Assembly (NCBI RefSeq): GCF_035046485.1
Contig: NC_085138.1
Coordinates: 19,907,440 to 19,971,439, forward strand
DNA: 64,000 bases
From: Aedes albopictus
Lineage: Eukaryota; Arthropoda; Insecta; Diptera; Culicidae
Direction: 5' to 3'
Position numbers and translations under genes: made by a program. A model generated the notes under the pieces. That model searched no databases and was not told the origin of the DNA. It saw only the letters and a program-made list of their open reading frames with translations. Below, piece by piece: positions 26,226 to 36,725 of the stretch. Every line of letters begins with the position of its first letter. Position 1 is the first letter of the stretch.

Positions 26226-26486
26226 AGGGGAAGTGGTTCACAGGTTGAACCAAACGTCAAATCCACTTTTTCTTTTCATAGAGGCTCTATAAAAAGAAAG
26301 TGTTTTTTTTTACATTTGGTTCATCTGGCGCTCCCCTAAGGTCTTGCAAAATACCCGCTCAAAAATGTAGACCATGCGCTAAGTCGTGGGTACAATTCTC
26401 ACCGGAGCACGTAGATGTCTTTTCGCAATTCAAATTTCAATTTGTCCACCGACGACCAGCGCTTATGTTGTGTACATGAATGTCAA

Positions 26487-26682
26487 AGCCTTTCAGCACG
26501 TAGTTTCCACTTAACTTGATTAGGCTTATGTACTTTAGTACGCATATTTAAGCATCTTTCAACCTTTCAGAACGCACGTTTGGTCGATCCTAAAACTGCA
26601 TCGCGCTCGCGCTGTATTCAACGAGCGAGGTTTTTTTTTGGTAGTGTTGTACTTTTTGCAAAGGCGCACGTCCTGAAAGGCT
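26487..26682. mobile_element. MITE with AGCCTTTCAG ends
   Basis: AGCCTTTCAGCACGT at 26487 and GCACGTCCTGAAAGGCT ending at 26682 form inverted ends. A third copy of the motif (caacctttcagaacgcacg) lies inside at 26566. It lies between the 3' ends of Tip60 and SF3B4. Confidence 0.6.
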
Positions 26683-26765
26683 AAGTAGTAACGTTACAGT
26701 TATGGTAGGTATTGTTCGGATCTAGAACAAGCCATCATTCCTGTTCCATTGTAATTCTTAGAAGA

Positions 26766-26771
26766 TTTATT
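26766..26771 (-). terminator. Sf3b4: SF3B4 polyadenylation signal
   Basis: AATAAA on the minus strand, about 60 bases after the SF3B4 stop. It implies a very short 3' UTR. Confidence 0.65.
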
Positions 26772-26828
26772 CCACTTAATCGTCCGAACTAAGAACCTAG
26801 AGTACAAACCACCAACACACAGCTCTTC

Positions 26829-28093
26829 CTAGAAGTTGAACGTGTCCGCGCTGAAGTTGGTCACAGGAGGAGGCGGAGGTAGGCGCGGTTGTCCAGGGAA
26901 TGGTGCCGGTGGCATCTGCGGAGGGAGCGGCGGCTGTGGAGGCCTCCAGTTGGGCGGGGGTGGTCTCGGAGCCGCAGCCGGCGGCATAGTGGGGGGTGTT
27001 GGTGGCGGAGGAGCCGGCTGTTGCCACGGGGGTGGAGGAATCATCCGCGGCGGCGCTGGAATGCCCATCGGAGCACTCGGCGGAAGCGGAGGCTGACCGA
27101 TTGGCGGTGGTAAGGGTGGTGGAGGAATGGCACCCGGAGCGAAGGATGGTGCTGAAGGAGCTTGCGGTGGTGGCGGAACAGCTGTTGGCGTCGGAGGTGG
27201 AGGTGGCGCCATCAGTGGTGGAGGCATCATAGGATGAGATGGCATCATCGGCATAATCGGAGGCGGCACCGGTGCATCCGCGAACAGCTGATGAGGCCTA
27301 TCAGCATGCGAAAGTGGATTCTGCGCTGCCAGCAGACGTTCCGCCGCCGAACCGTGCCGTTCACCCTTGGAATCCTTCTTAAATGCATACGATACTGAAA
27401 TGGGACGATTACACAGGTACTGGCCGTTCATGGCATCCATGGCCGCGTCCGATGCCTCAAAACTCGCAAAATTGATAAACGCAAATCCCTTCGAATTTCC
27501 TGTCTCCGGATCTCTCATAATTTTCGGCGTCTGAAGAATCACCCCGAACGCCGAGAACGTATCGTAAAGCAATTTCTCGTCCACCTCCGGGTCCAGATTA
27601 CCGATGAAAATATTCGCCCCAACGTCCAGATTTTTCTGATGGGCCGATGCTTTGTTCACCCGAATCGGTTTGCCGTACAGCTTGATCATGTTCATGATTT
27701 TGATCGCATAGTCGGCATCCTCTTCGCCCAGAAACTCTACGAACCCGTAGCCCTGGTGCATCTGCGTTACGCGATCCTTGGGCATGTGCACGTTCACCAC
27801 CGGGCCGGCCTGGACAAACATCTCCCACAGGAGCGTCTCCGACACTTTGTCATCCAATCCGCCGACGTAGATAGTGGCATCTGTAAACAAAGTGTCAATG
27901 AAGGTTAGGCGTTTCTATAGCTCGGTTTTCCCGAGGAATTCTACCGGAATCTTTTGAAATTAATCATGGTAATTAAAATAGCTAATAAGGACTCCGACCA
28001 AAACTAACAAGAATCGGTAAATTCTCACATTTTAGTAGAAAATACGGTGAAAAACTTACCTTGATTCCTCTCAGCGATTGGACCGGCAGCCAT
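26829..28093 (-). CDS. Sf3b4: Splicing factor 3B subunit 4 (SF3B4/SAP49)
   Basis: U2 snRNP protein of the SF3b complex that contacts pre-mRNA upstream of the branch site in the nucleus. Two coding exons: 28060-28093 ([11 protein letters not shown] plus one base) and 26829-27880, joined across a 179-base GT-AG intron; total 361 residues. RRM1 about 13-91 has RNP2 IYVGGL and RNP1 [11 protein letters not shown]2 about 100-179 has RNP2 IFIGNL and RNP1 KGFAFINF. After the conserved [19 protein letters not shown] comes a proline-rich tail of about 140 residues. N-terminus and both RRMs are nearly identical to the vertebrate protein. The tail is shorter than the human one (424 residues total). Convergent with Tip60. 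Plus-strand Gly/Trp-rich frames over the tail are shadows. Confidence 0.96.
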
Positions 28094-28276
28094 CGTTTTT
28101 GTTGTCTGACGAGTGACAGCAACAAACGTCAACAAAACGTTTTGCTTCAACAATCTAGTACTGCACTAAACAGTGCACAGTGAAAAAGGCGAAAAACATT
28201 TTTTAAATCAAGCTTGTCCAGTAGGGTGGCCCAAACTCATATGAAATATAAAATTCGAAAAATAGTTCTCAACAGG

Positions 28277-28436
28277 GGGAATGACACTTCCTTTGCTAAC
28301 CGGAAAAATCCGCGTTTATCCGTTACTAACCGACATTAACCGCGTCCAACTGTTACTTAGTTTGCAGCGCAGCGGTTAGCGACGGTTAGGAACGGATAAA
28401 TGCGGATTTTCTGGTTAGAAAAGGATATGTCATTCC
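28277..28436. mobile_element. MITE upstream of SF3B4
   Basis: 160-base palindrome: ends GGAATGACACTTCC and diverged complement ggatatgtcattcc, with inner arms gctaaccggaaaaatccgcg and matching complement. It lies about 180 bases upstream of the SF3B4 start codon. Confidence 0.75.
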
Positions 28437-28749
28437 TCTTGGTTCTCAAGTCAGTTGTTTTGGACTCCTAGAATTCACGTTCAAAATTTGAGCGAAATCC
28501 TTGGCGAAATCTATTAAATCTAAGGTGGTGCTCAAAGAGCTTGAATTTTGTATGAGAAAATTTGACCAAATTTATACAAAAATATCCTGAAAAATCTTAG
28601 GCTTCACATTTTCGCCGCTAGGTGGCGCTATAAACTATATTTCGACGCAAGGCAAAAGCAGTGGAAATCAAAGAAAAAATGTCGCTAATTCGGCTTTGAA
28701 CTGGAAACATAGCAACTTAAGGGTTAAAATTGTATTTTGATGCTTTAGT
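28437..28749. other. No gene recognised
   Basis: About 310 bases with cgccgctaggtggcgctata, a word that occurs in several insect repeats. Nothing codable. Confidence 0.35.
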
Positions 28750-29248
28750 CACAGAGAAACAGACGTAATACTTAGAGCAAATTGTAACAAACATCATCGT
28801 CACGAAATCGTAATAACCCAATGCTAATCATGTTGTGTTTGGACAAGCTACCACTAGTAGCTAGTGAGTAGTGAGCAAACGTCAGACAGCAACAAAAACA
28901 ATTCCAGCGCCGAGACTGGTCAATAGAGATAAGTGACATTTCAACACACGAACACTAGCGCAAATTTTTCCTCACACAAAAGTGCACGCCGATTGAAAGG
29001 CTATTCAGATTGCATATGCAAATATTACCCAATCGAATTGGGTAAAACGGGTAAATAATGATAAAACTAACGTCCGGGGTAAGAGTGCAAATATTTTCCT
29101 CGCAGTTTCACAACTACATCTACAAAAAAGGCACGCATACATTTGAACGTGATTACCACTATTGACCAACAACCAAATATTTGAATCAACCGTTAAAAGG
29201 ACGTTAATCGATGGGAAGCAAACAGAGTGTGACGTCTGTTTCTCTGTG
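28750..29248. mobile_element. MITE 'M5' copy 1
   Basis: Ends CACAGAGAAACAGACGT and the exact complement ACGTCTGTTTCTCTGTG. 499 bases, no open frame. Contains the word agtagtgagcaaacgtcaga, shared with the neighbour. Confidence 0.75.
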
Positions 29249-29260
29249 CTTCAGTATTGT

Positions 29261-29505
29261 CACAGACGAACAGACATAACACGATAACACTTCGAACATT
29301 TTTCGATTCATATCATAGTCACGGGAACATGTTCTCCCAATGCTAAAAAAACTGGGTTTGGCCGACCATCAACTAGGTGGCGGTGGTGAGCAAATGTCAA
29401 ACTCGAACAAAAACGATGCAAGTTGGCCAACTATCAAATTTATAAATAACCCGTTTAATCAATGTACGATGGGAATCATCAGAGTGTTACGTCTGTTTGT
29501 CTGTG
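29261..29505. mobile_element. MITE 'M5' copy 2
   Basis: Ends CACAGACGAACAGACATAAC and complement, 245 bases. It starts 12 bases after copy 1 ends, in the same orientation and with related content, but is half as long. Confidence 0.75.
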
Positions 29506-29658
29506 GTATTATCTGTTAAATAAAAAAAAATCAAATCAAAATTGTGAATTCTAACAGCAAATTAAGGGAAAACTTTACAAAATACTCACATGGCTGCTAC
29601 AATGACTGACTTGAACTAGGTGCTACTTGCGTTTTCAAATGCATACATTAAAAAAAAA

Positions 29659-32341
29659 TGTTCCGACGGGCAGGCTATGCGGCGGACCATGGTCAAGACC
29701 GGGAAGACACGGGAAACTCGGAGTAAATGCACATAAACCGGGACACTACATTTACAAGGTGTATTGATAAAGGAAGATGGTCGGTTAATAAAAAAAAGGT
29801 AAAAAATACTCATCTGACGGAGCATCACTCTCTCGCGCTCAGGGATCATTGATGATGACTGTTGACAGTGGCGGCGGGTGAAAACATAGCCCCCACCAAC
29901 ACTCCTCCTCGATGTTTGAACCTCGAGCAGGTTCCATGGTCTTTTCCTCGAACGTATGATCCTAACATACGCACATCTACTTTCGATCGCACCGGCACTT
30001 ATGCCAGCACCGCTGCTTAACGTCCTTGATCGGTCGCAGCTCACTTCGCTTCGTCAGCTAACGCCTGTCAGCCAGCACACTGTTCCGCACTTGATTCCGA
30101 AACTCCTCCTGAAGGTGGCGCCCGTCGTGTCCCAACGACTGCACCCGATTGCCCTTTCTTGCTGCACTGCTTCTTGGTTCACCGCCTTAACACTCTTCGT
30201 CTTCAGCTCGTACAGGTTGTCACTGACTTCGCCGACGGCCACTACATTTCCTCCTGTACTGATGATGTCGCACTTCGCAGCTTCAAATTGCACTCGGAAT
30301 CCTTTCTGTGTCAATTTTCGAACGGATAGCAATCCGCTGCAGAGTTCGGGTACGTACATCACTTCCTTGACACGAATCTCTCTTGGCTTCCCGTCGCTGC
30401 CGTAACACTTCACTAGTCCTTCTCCGGTTCCTGCTGACTTCGACCGAGACCCGTCTGCCAGCATCACATCAACCTTTGCAGTCTCGTCCAGCTTGTCGAA
30501 AAAACTCCTGTCGTTCGTCATATGGTTGGAGCATCCGCTGTCCACAAGCCAGCGACCCCTACACTGACGACTTCCAACTGTGAAGCAGATCGGTTTGTCC
30601 GCTTCCGCAACCTGCTTGGCTCTGGCATCACGATCGTCTTCTTCCTTCTCGCCTTGCTCCTTCTTGAACAACCGACAGTTCCGCTTGAAATGGCCTGGCT
30701 TCCTGCAGTAGTAGCAGACCTTCTCCTCCTGCCGCTTGACGTACATCCTCATCGCCCGCTCATCTGTTTTGGCGGAACTCCCGAACCGTTCCGATCGTCG
30801 CTGCCACTCGTCCACAAGCTTCTGCTTCACCAGTTCGATGCTCAAGTCTTCGTCTTTCCGGCTTTCAAGGGCTGTCACCAATCCGGAGTACGAATCCGGG
30901 ACGCTACGAAGAATCAGCGCAATCTGCAACGACGTGTCCATCTGCTGACCAGCGCACTGCAGCCGGTTGAAAAGCTCCTCTAACTCAAAAAGATGTTTCT
31001 CCATTTCCTGGTCCTCCGTCATGTTCAGATTGCAGATCCGTTTGAGCAATGAAACCCGTGACGTCATCGTTGCCGACTCGTGGTGCGCCTTCAATTTCAC
31101 CCACGCATCCTTAGCCGACGTCACATTCTTCACTAGGTGAATCTGGTTATCCGATAAACCCAATACAATAGTCGCCAGCGCCTTCTGGTTTGCTTGCTTC
31201 CAGCTGGTGGAGACCGGCTCCGGTTTCGGCTCGTCAATCGCAAACCAGTAATCGTCACGTATTAACAGCATCTGCATTCTCACCTTCCATGTCGAGTAGT
31301 TACTGTTGTTCAACAACGGAAACGAAACTTTCTCAGACATTTTCAATACTTTCGACTTTTCACAACCGTACCGACAATTTTGCGACGCACTGTACAGTCA
31401 ACAATCCCATTCACAACAAAGTCCGGCAGTGAGGAAACGAACAAAAACACTTCTCACTGCACTCGGGATACAAAACGAACAGTGGGGTGACACGGCTGTC
31501 AAACTCGGTACATCGCCGCTTCACCCAACATCATTTTTGGTACGGCGCGTTTTGGTACCCACTTTCTGGTCGGTTTACCCTAACTTGCTCCTGATTTTCG
31601 GGTGTGTGGCTCGTGTGTTGCTAGTGCTTATTTCAGAAATTACACATTTCAAACGAAATCGTTGTTTTTGATGATTGTTTCTCTTTCCTTATCACTTTGC
31701 ACGATATTATATGTAGCAGCGAAGCAGTGTCGATGTTTCCAGCGCATTTTTCCATGAATTAAGCAATCAAAACAAAAACATTGGACGCCATGTTGCATTG
31801 AATGCTGGGTAGATGATTCTGGCCCTTCGTCATCCCCCTGAAAACGAACTACCACAGACTCAAACACGCACTTTTCACAGAGTCAACATTTGTCCATTAT
31901 TGTCCAATCTTCAGCCGGCAAAACTCTTCCTTTCTTCTTCCGGACGGGAAACAATCACTTCATCCAAAGCGCCGAACAGGTATCACAAAGCCTAACACGG
32001 CCTACTGCTCCATCTTTTCTTCCGGACTCACACTGGAACTTTCGCACCCGGCGGGGACATTTACCACACTCGCGTCACTGGTTCCCATAACCTGTTAGAA
32101 CATCCGACGGGCAGGCTATGCGGCGGACCATGGTCAAGACCGGGAAGACACGGGAAACTCGGAGTAAATGCACATAAACCGGGACACTACATTTACAAGG
32201 TGTATTGATAATGGAAGATGGTCGGTTAATAAAAAAAGGTAAAAAATACTCATCTGACGGAGCATCACTCTCTCGCGCTCAGGGATCATTGATGATGACT
32301 GTTGACAGTGGCGGCGGGTGAAAACATCGCCCCCACCAACA
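29659..32341 (-). mobile_element. Copia-like LTR element with gag-protease only
   Basis: Terminal direct repeats 32093-32341 (5' LTR) and 29659-29901 (3' LTR) differ by a 7-base deletion, a one-base indel and single substitutions. On the minus strand each starts TGTTGGTGGG and ends in ACA. The insertion is in A-runs (a possible five-A duplication). Directly after the 5' LTR is GGTTATGGGAACCAG, close to the tRNA-iMet half primer site of copia elements. A purine run, gaggaggag, directly precedes the 3' LTR. The interior is only 2.2 kb: a 746-base leader and one gag/protease frame. Integrase, RT and RNase H are missing, so it needs a helper. Confidence 0.88.
30054..31346 (-). CDS. Copia-type Gag with zinc knuckle and aspartic protease
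   Basis: Intact 430-codon frame inside the LTR element. Order: gag N-terminal domain starting SFPLLNNSNYSTWKVRM; the UBN2-like capsid region (AWVKLKAHHESAT, SRVSLLKRICNLNM); a CCHC zinc knuckle C211-x2-C214-x4-H219-x4-C224; then the protease active site WLVDSGCSNHM (D269). After about residue 390 the frame leaves familiar sequence and ends, so pol has been deleted rather than merely stopped. Start: ATG at 31346, or the third codon, also Met. Such proteins build virus-like particles and package element RNA. Absence of internal stops suggests recent activity. Confidence 0.88.
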   Translation of the reverse strand: MKMSEKVSFPLLNNSNYSTWKVRMQMLLIRDDYWFAIDEPKPEPVSTSWKQANQKALATIVLGLSDNQIHLVKNVTSAKDAWVKLKAHHESATMTSRVSLLKRICNLNMTEDQEMEKHLFELEELFNRLQCAGQQMDTSLQIALILRSVPDSYSGLVTALESRKDEDLSIELVKQKLVDEWQRRSERFGSSAKTDERAMRMYVKRQEEKVCYYCRKPGHFKRNCRLFKKEQGEKEEDDRDARAKQVAEADKPICFTVGSRQCRGRWLVDSGCSNHMTNDRSFFDKLDETAKVDVMLADGSRSKSAGTGEGLVKCYGSDGKPREIRVKEVMYVPELCSGLLSVRKLTQKGFRVQFEAAKCDIISTGGNVVAVGEVSDNLYELKTKSVKAVNQEAVQQERAIGCSRWDTTGATFRRSFGIKCGTVCWLTGVS

Positions 32342-32815
32342 AAAAACACCCCAACTCACCTAGTTCAGATTCAGCATAGACGAATTTATCTTCGTTTGTG
32401 GTTTCAGTAAGCAAAGCCAAAATGAGTTTGCTTAGGGTTTGCTTCTTCATCACATGAAGAATGCCTCTGAAGTTTGTATTTGGATTTTATATTGGATTTC
32501 AAGATCCTTCACCACTTTTCGAAAACATATTAAGAAATGAGTTAAAAATTCTTGAATTTATTAAAATTCTCTCAAAATTTCTCTCTTAAACTTAAAACAA
32601 GCTCATTTCTAAACAGAAATTGTTTAACTAATTGAACACAAAAAAAATAATAGAGTTCACAAAGTTATAATAAAATAATTTTACGTTCAAAGCTTTGCGA
32701 CCCACCAAAAATTAACCCGTGACCTATCGGTGGGTCGATAGGTCCATAGTTTGAGAAACACTGGGCCTTACTGACAAAATGAGGCGAAGCATTGGGATTT
32801 CATTACACAGCGTAA
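32342..32815. other. No gene; hAT-like terminus at 32700-32763
   Basis: Mostly unassigned AT-rich DNA. On the minus strand the sequence from 32763 reads CAGTGTTTCTCAAACTATGG followed by gaccc-rich words, the usual end of hAT-type elements. The partner end was not found. Confidence 0.45.
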
Positions 32816-33471
32816 CAAAAACTAACTTTTGGTTTGTCTTAGGAGCAAACTTACGTGTCTCTGACAGATTTCGGGTCACTGAATCCGAATCCGGGCTCAG
32901 ATTGGCTCCAGCACGTCACAATTCTGAGCTATACATACCTCAATTTATAGGGCAAAATATGCGATTTTCGGCTTTTTTGACTGCAAGCCATTAAGGATGG
33001 AAATATATGTTTAAAGCAATCAAAGGATAAATTGGTGAATTTACATTAAAATTATTGACTCATGCCAAATATTTCGTTTTACCAAATCGAATTTGATAGT
33101 TTTAAGCGATTTATGTTAGGCACGATATTTCCCATACAAGTCATCCTCCAAAAGTTGCATGCAAGTTTACATACTGATATAAAATGCTTAAATCTATTAA
33201 ATTTGATTTGGTAAAACGGAATATTTTGCATGAGTCAATAATTTAGATGTAAATTGACCAATTTATCCTTTGATTGCTTTAAACATATATTTCCATCCTT
33301 AATGGCTTGCAGTCAAAAGAGCCCGAAATCGCATATTTTGCCCTATAAATTGAGGTATAGCTCAACATTGTGACGGGCTGGAGAAAATCTGATTCGGATT
33401 CGGATTCAGTGGCCCAAAATCTGTCAGAGATACATAAGTTTGCTTTTGATACAAAAAAATGTTGCGTTTTG
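32816..33471. mobile_element. Foldback MITE 'M3', copy 2, TSD TTA
   Basis: 656-base palindrome matching the copy at 14285-14946, with ends CACAGCGTAACAAAAAC and GTTGCGTTTTG. It is flanked by TTA (32813-32815, 33472-33474). The two copies differ at many positions, so they are not recent siblings. Confidence 0.8.
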
Positions 33472-33474
33472 TTA

Positions 33475-34979
33475 TTGATATATCCTCTTTTTTTATCAAA
33501 CGTCGGATCACTTTGCAGTTTTCGATAGGCATATATTGTGCGTACAGTTGAAAACACTAGTTTAACAAAATAAAACGAAGGTCGTGAACTTCTGTCAACG
33601 ACCAAAATTTTTGAAGCACAATTTAGCGCTGATTTCGAAACCGTGTTTCAAAAAAGTTTAAGTAGGAAAGTTATTGAGTTTTCGCTCAATATCGAGTTTT
33701 ACAACTTTTTAAAATATGGATTTTATTAAAATTCAATGCTATCAATTTAAAATATTTTTCCATAAATTCAAAGCTTATTATAATACCGTTCGATAATCTG
33801 AAGGCAGGTTTTGCGTCAGATTGATGAAATTCAAGATATTGGCGAGTTTTAGGGACAATCACCTCAAATTTTAGCAAAATTTCCAAAAATATTTGAAGAA
33901 TTTTTTTTTTCAATAAGAAAACTTCCAGTCAGCATTTCTGAATCATCGCGACGAATCAGACATTACCTCTGCTGCTGTTTGTATTAGTGAGATCGGAGAA
34001 ACGTCAGACTCCCGCCAGCTGATTGGCTGGCGACGACTTGTGCGATGGTTTCACCCGAGACGGATTCAAATCGTCACGTTCGATAAGGGGGAAAATGGAC
34101 AATATTGTGGCGTACCATTGACGACAATAAATAAACTATTGTTGATAATGTGTTATCCTCTCAGTGTTATCCTAATTGTGATATTGTGTAAATTAAATGA
34201 ATGACAAAATCTAAAACCAAAACAATAAAACACCGCATCCCCATACTTTAAAATCACTCTCTTTATTTCATGTAGGAATTTCTTTCGTTCACCAAAACTT
34301 ACTCTGCCATGGCCACAATTGGTTCGAATAAAAATGACTCAAACTGTCTGAGGAAACTTGTAAGATAGCATTGCATGTTAACTCACCCTGCCTTCTTTTC
34401 TTGTTTTCTAGTATGATCCTCGCCAGTCAAATAAAAGAAAAATATACATTTCGAACTTTTACATTACTTCAACCAAGTACTGAGTGATTGATGTATCGTG
34501 CCACAACATTTTCATTTTTTTTTCTTATCGTGTAAATAATAAAAACTTAAAAAAATATATAAAAATTAGCTACCCCAAACAAAACGTTACCGCTCTAAAG
34601 CCTTAAAAGGATTCCAATCCATCCAGTTTCGATTCATCTGTTCTTATTTTGATTTGCGTGAATTTTCTCTGACCTGTCATAACATTTCGTTGCAAATAAA
34701 ACTAAAGTTCACTCTCGAAATGATTTACAAAAGTCCATCGTTTCTTTTGCTAGCTCACATGGTTTTCCATTAATTTCTAAAGTAAAAAAAATCTCTCACT
34801 CAAACCTCACCTTTTCGTTTTCGATCGCACATGCATTCCGTCGATTCTTGGTTTGTTTTACCTGTAGATCGTAGACCTCTCTAGAGTTTATAATGGAAGT
34901 TTATAAGTATCTTTGGAAGACCGTTTTCCGGATGTTATTAATTCTTTAATGTCATTTTACGTTTTCAGATCTTTTACAC
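33475..34979. other. No gene recognised, AT-rich
   Basis: About 1.5 kb without a convincing exon. Part of 34,200-36,700 might be 3' UTR of the MATH gene, which ends at 36726 on the minus strand, but no supporting signal is decisive. Confidence 0.35.
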
Positions 34980-35116
34980 CCCAAGTAACCACATGGTTCT
35001 ATTATCCGCCTTGCGTGCTAATATAGTGCTACTGTAGAGCTGACATGCTATATATTGGCCGTATAACAGCAGTATAAGCCCTAAAAGGAGAAATATAATG
35101 CTAATGGTTACTTGGG
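34980..35116. mobile_element. MITE with CCCAAGTAACCA ends
   Basis: CCAAGTAACCACATGG at 34981 and ctaatggttacttggg ending at 35116 are inverted. The same CCCAAGTAACCA terminus bounds the inner palindrome at about 6090-6361. Confidence 0.65.
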
Positions 35117-36725
35117 ACCAGTCAAATTGATCATCCCAAGAAATGAATTCTTATTGAAATGTTCATTTCAAGAGATTTTCAAATCGACTGAGTTCCGTTC
35201 AAGGGACAAATCATGAAAAAGTTTTCAAACTTCTAGGAATATCAAGAATTTGAAAAGGTCGGTCACCAAGAATAATTGCAAGATAGAAAACTAGAACTGG
35301 ATTTGTTGAAAAACGCGTAGTGCCTTCCAAAGAGAATTATAAACCATATTTCATTTCGTCACGCACTGTCGTAGTGGCTTTAATAAATCATTCATCCCGG
35401 TCTACCTTGATAGAAGCTACCGAACACTTGCGTAAGAGTTTAATAATTTAACGGATAGATTAAAAACGGAAAATGAGGTGTGTGTAAATAAATAGAAAAA
35501 ATATGCCTCGTTTTCTCCGGCGTCTGCCAGAGATCAGTTAAACGAGCGACCGGATGACATTAAGATACTAGGTAAAAATTAAGCAGAAGAAAAAAACAAC
35601 ACTTGTACGTCAACGTCAGAACAGGGATCGGGGGAGCGCGTTGCGTTGCGTTGCCTTAGCGCTTAGCGTCTCTTCCACGTTACACCTTTTCGCCTACTGC
35701 GCGCGTTGACACCTTCTCTCATTCAGCCCATTTCAAAGCGTTTATTAATTTCTTTCATTTCTGCGCTGCTCTAAAAATAAAGCTCCGTCTCAGTGATGCC
35801 CCGCTGAACAACTGGCCTATAGTCCACCCTCATCACCTTCCTCAAGAATAGACCTGGCCCGTCGGATGTCATTCTCGTATTAAAAAAAAAATAATGATCA
35901 TTTGCCACTTCAGATCTTGGCGATTTTTAAGGACAAACGTCTTGAAATTCCGCTTCAACAGTGCATCAGAACTTGAGATGCACAAATCTCAAGAAGCAAG
36001 CTTCAAACAATAGTGCCTTTTATTATTTTGTTCTTGCTCACTTGTAATAAGCTTAAAATAAGAAGAACAGGTGTATTGGTTTTGTTTACGAAGAGATTTG
36101 TGCGCTCGAAATCGTGAGTAGGTGCTAAAGTCGGCCATTGTGGCGGCCATTTTGGGATTCTAACAAGTCTGTCCTTAAGTGAATTTGTGAATAGTTCATT
36201 TCTAGAGATATGCAACACTCTTCACGCTCTTTCAAAAGACTTCTAGAAAATTGAAAAGAAGTTTTTTAAACTAGTTTATGAGAAAAACGAATGAGCATAC
36301 ACACCAAGACGCTTTCAGCAAATTTTTGCTGAATTTTGCCGAGCTGAAGAGTTGAGAAATTTTTTTTGCTGAAATTTCGTCAAAACTAGCTGAATTTCAG
36401 CAAAACGTTACTGGTGATCAGTAGATTTTACTGAACGAATCAGCAAACTTTGCTGAATTTCAGCAAATATTTTGAAAACGTTTTTGACCATTATTTTAGA
36501 CGGGAAAGGTCTATTGCTGAAATTGTGACTGACCGCAAATTTATGAACTTTTGTATTGCCCCTTTCATGTGTGTTAGGTGTGCGTCGGCCACGTCAAAGC
36601 CAGCTTTCTCTTTCGCTCCTTCGTTTGCGTTGCTGAACACTGATCCCTGTTCGTGTCCCTGGCGACTCCGCTTGCACAATCTCGAACTCATTCTCTTCCC
36701 AGGCATGCATCGTCACCTTATTAAC
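35117..36725. other. No gene recognised
   Basis: 1.6 kb of AT-rich sequence. 35636-35665 has short gcgttgcgttgcgttgcc iterations. 36320-36480 repeats cagcaaa/tgctgaa words (ttgctgaatttcagcaaa) like a small palindromic repeat. Possible 3' UTR of the MATH gene at its upper end. Confidence 0.35.

Noticed and set aside
26360..26440. tRNA-like element (gtgggtacaattctcaccgg)
   Set aside because: Resembles a B box only; no A box or cloverleaf partner found at the right distance.
26797..27398. Gly-, Arg- or Trp-rich plus-strand frames
   Set aside because: Antisense shadows of the proline-rich tail of SF3B4.
30383..30983. Plus-strand frames of 66-153 codons
   Set aside because: Antisense to the clearly identified gag/protease frame.
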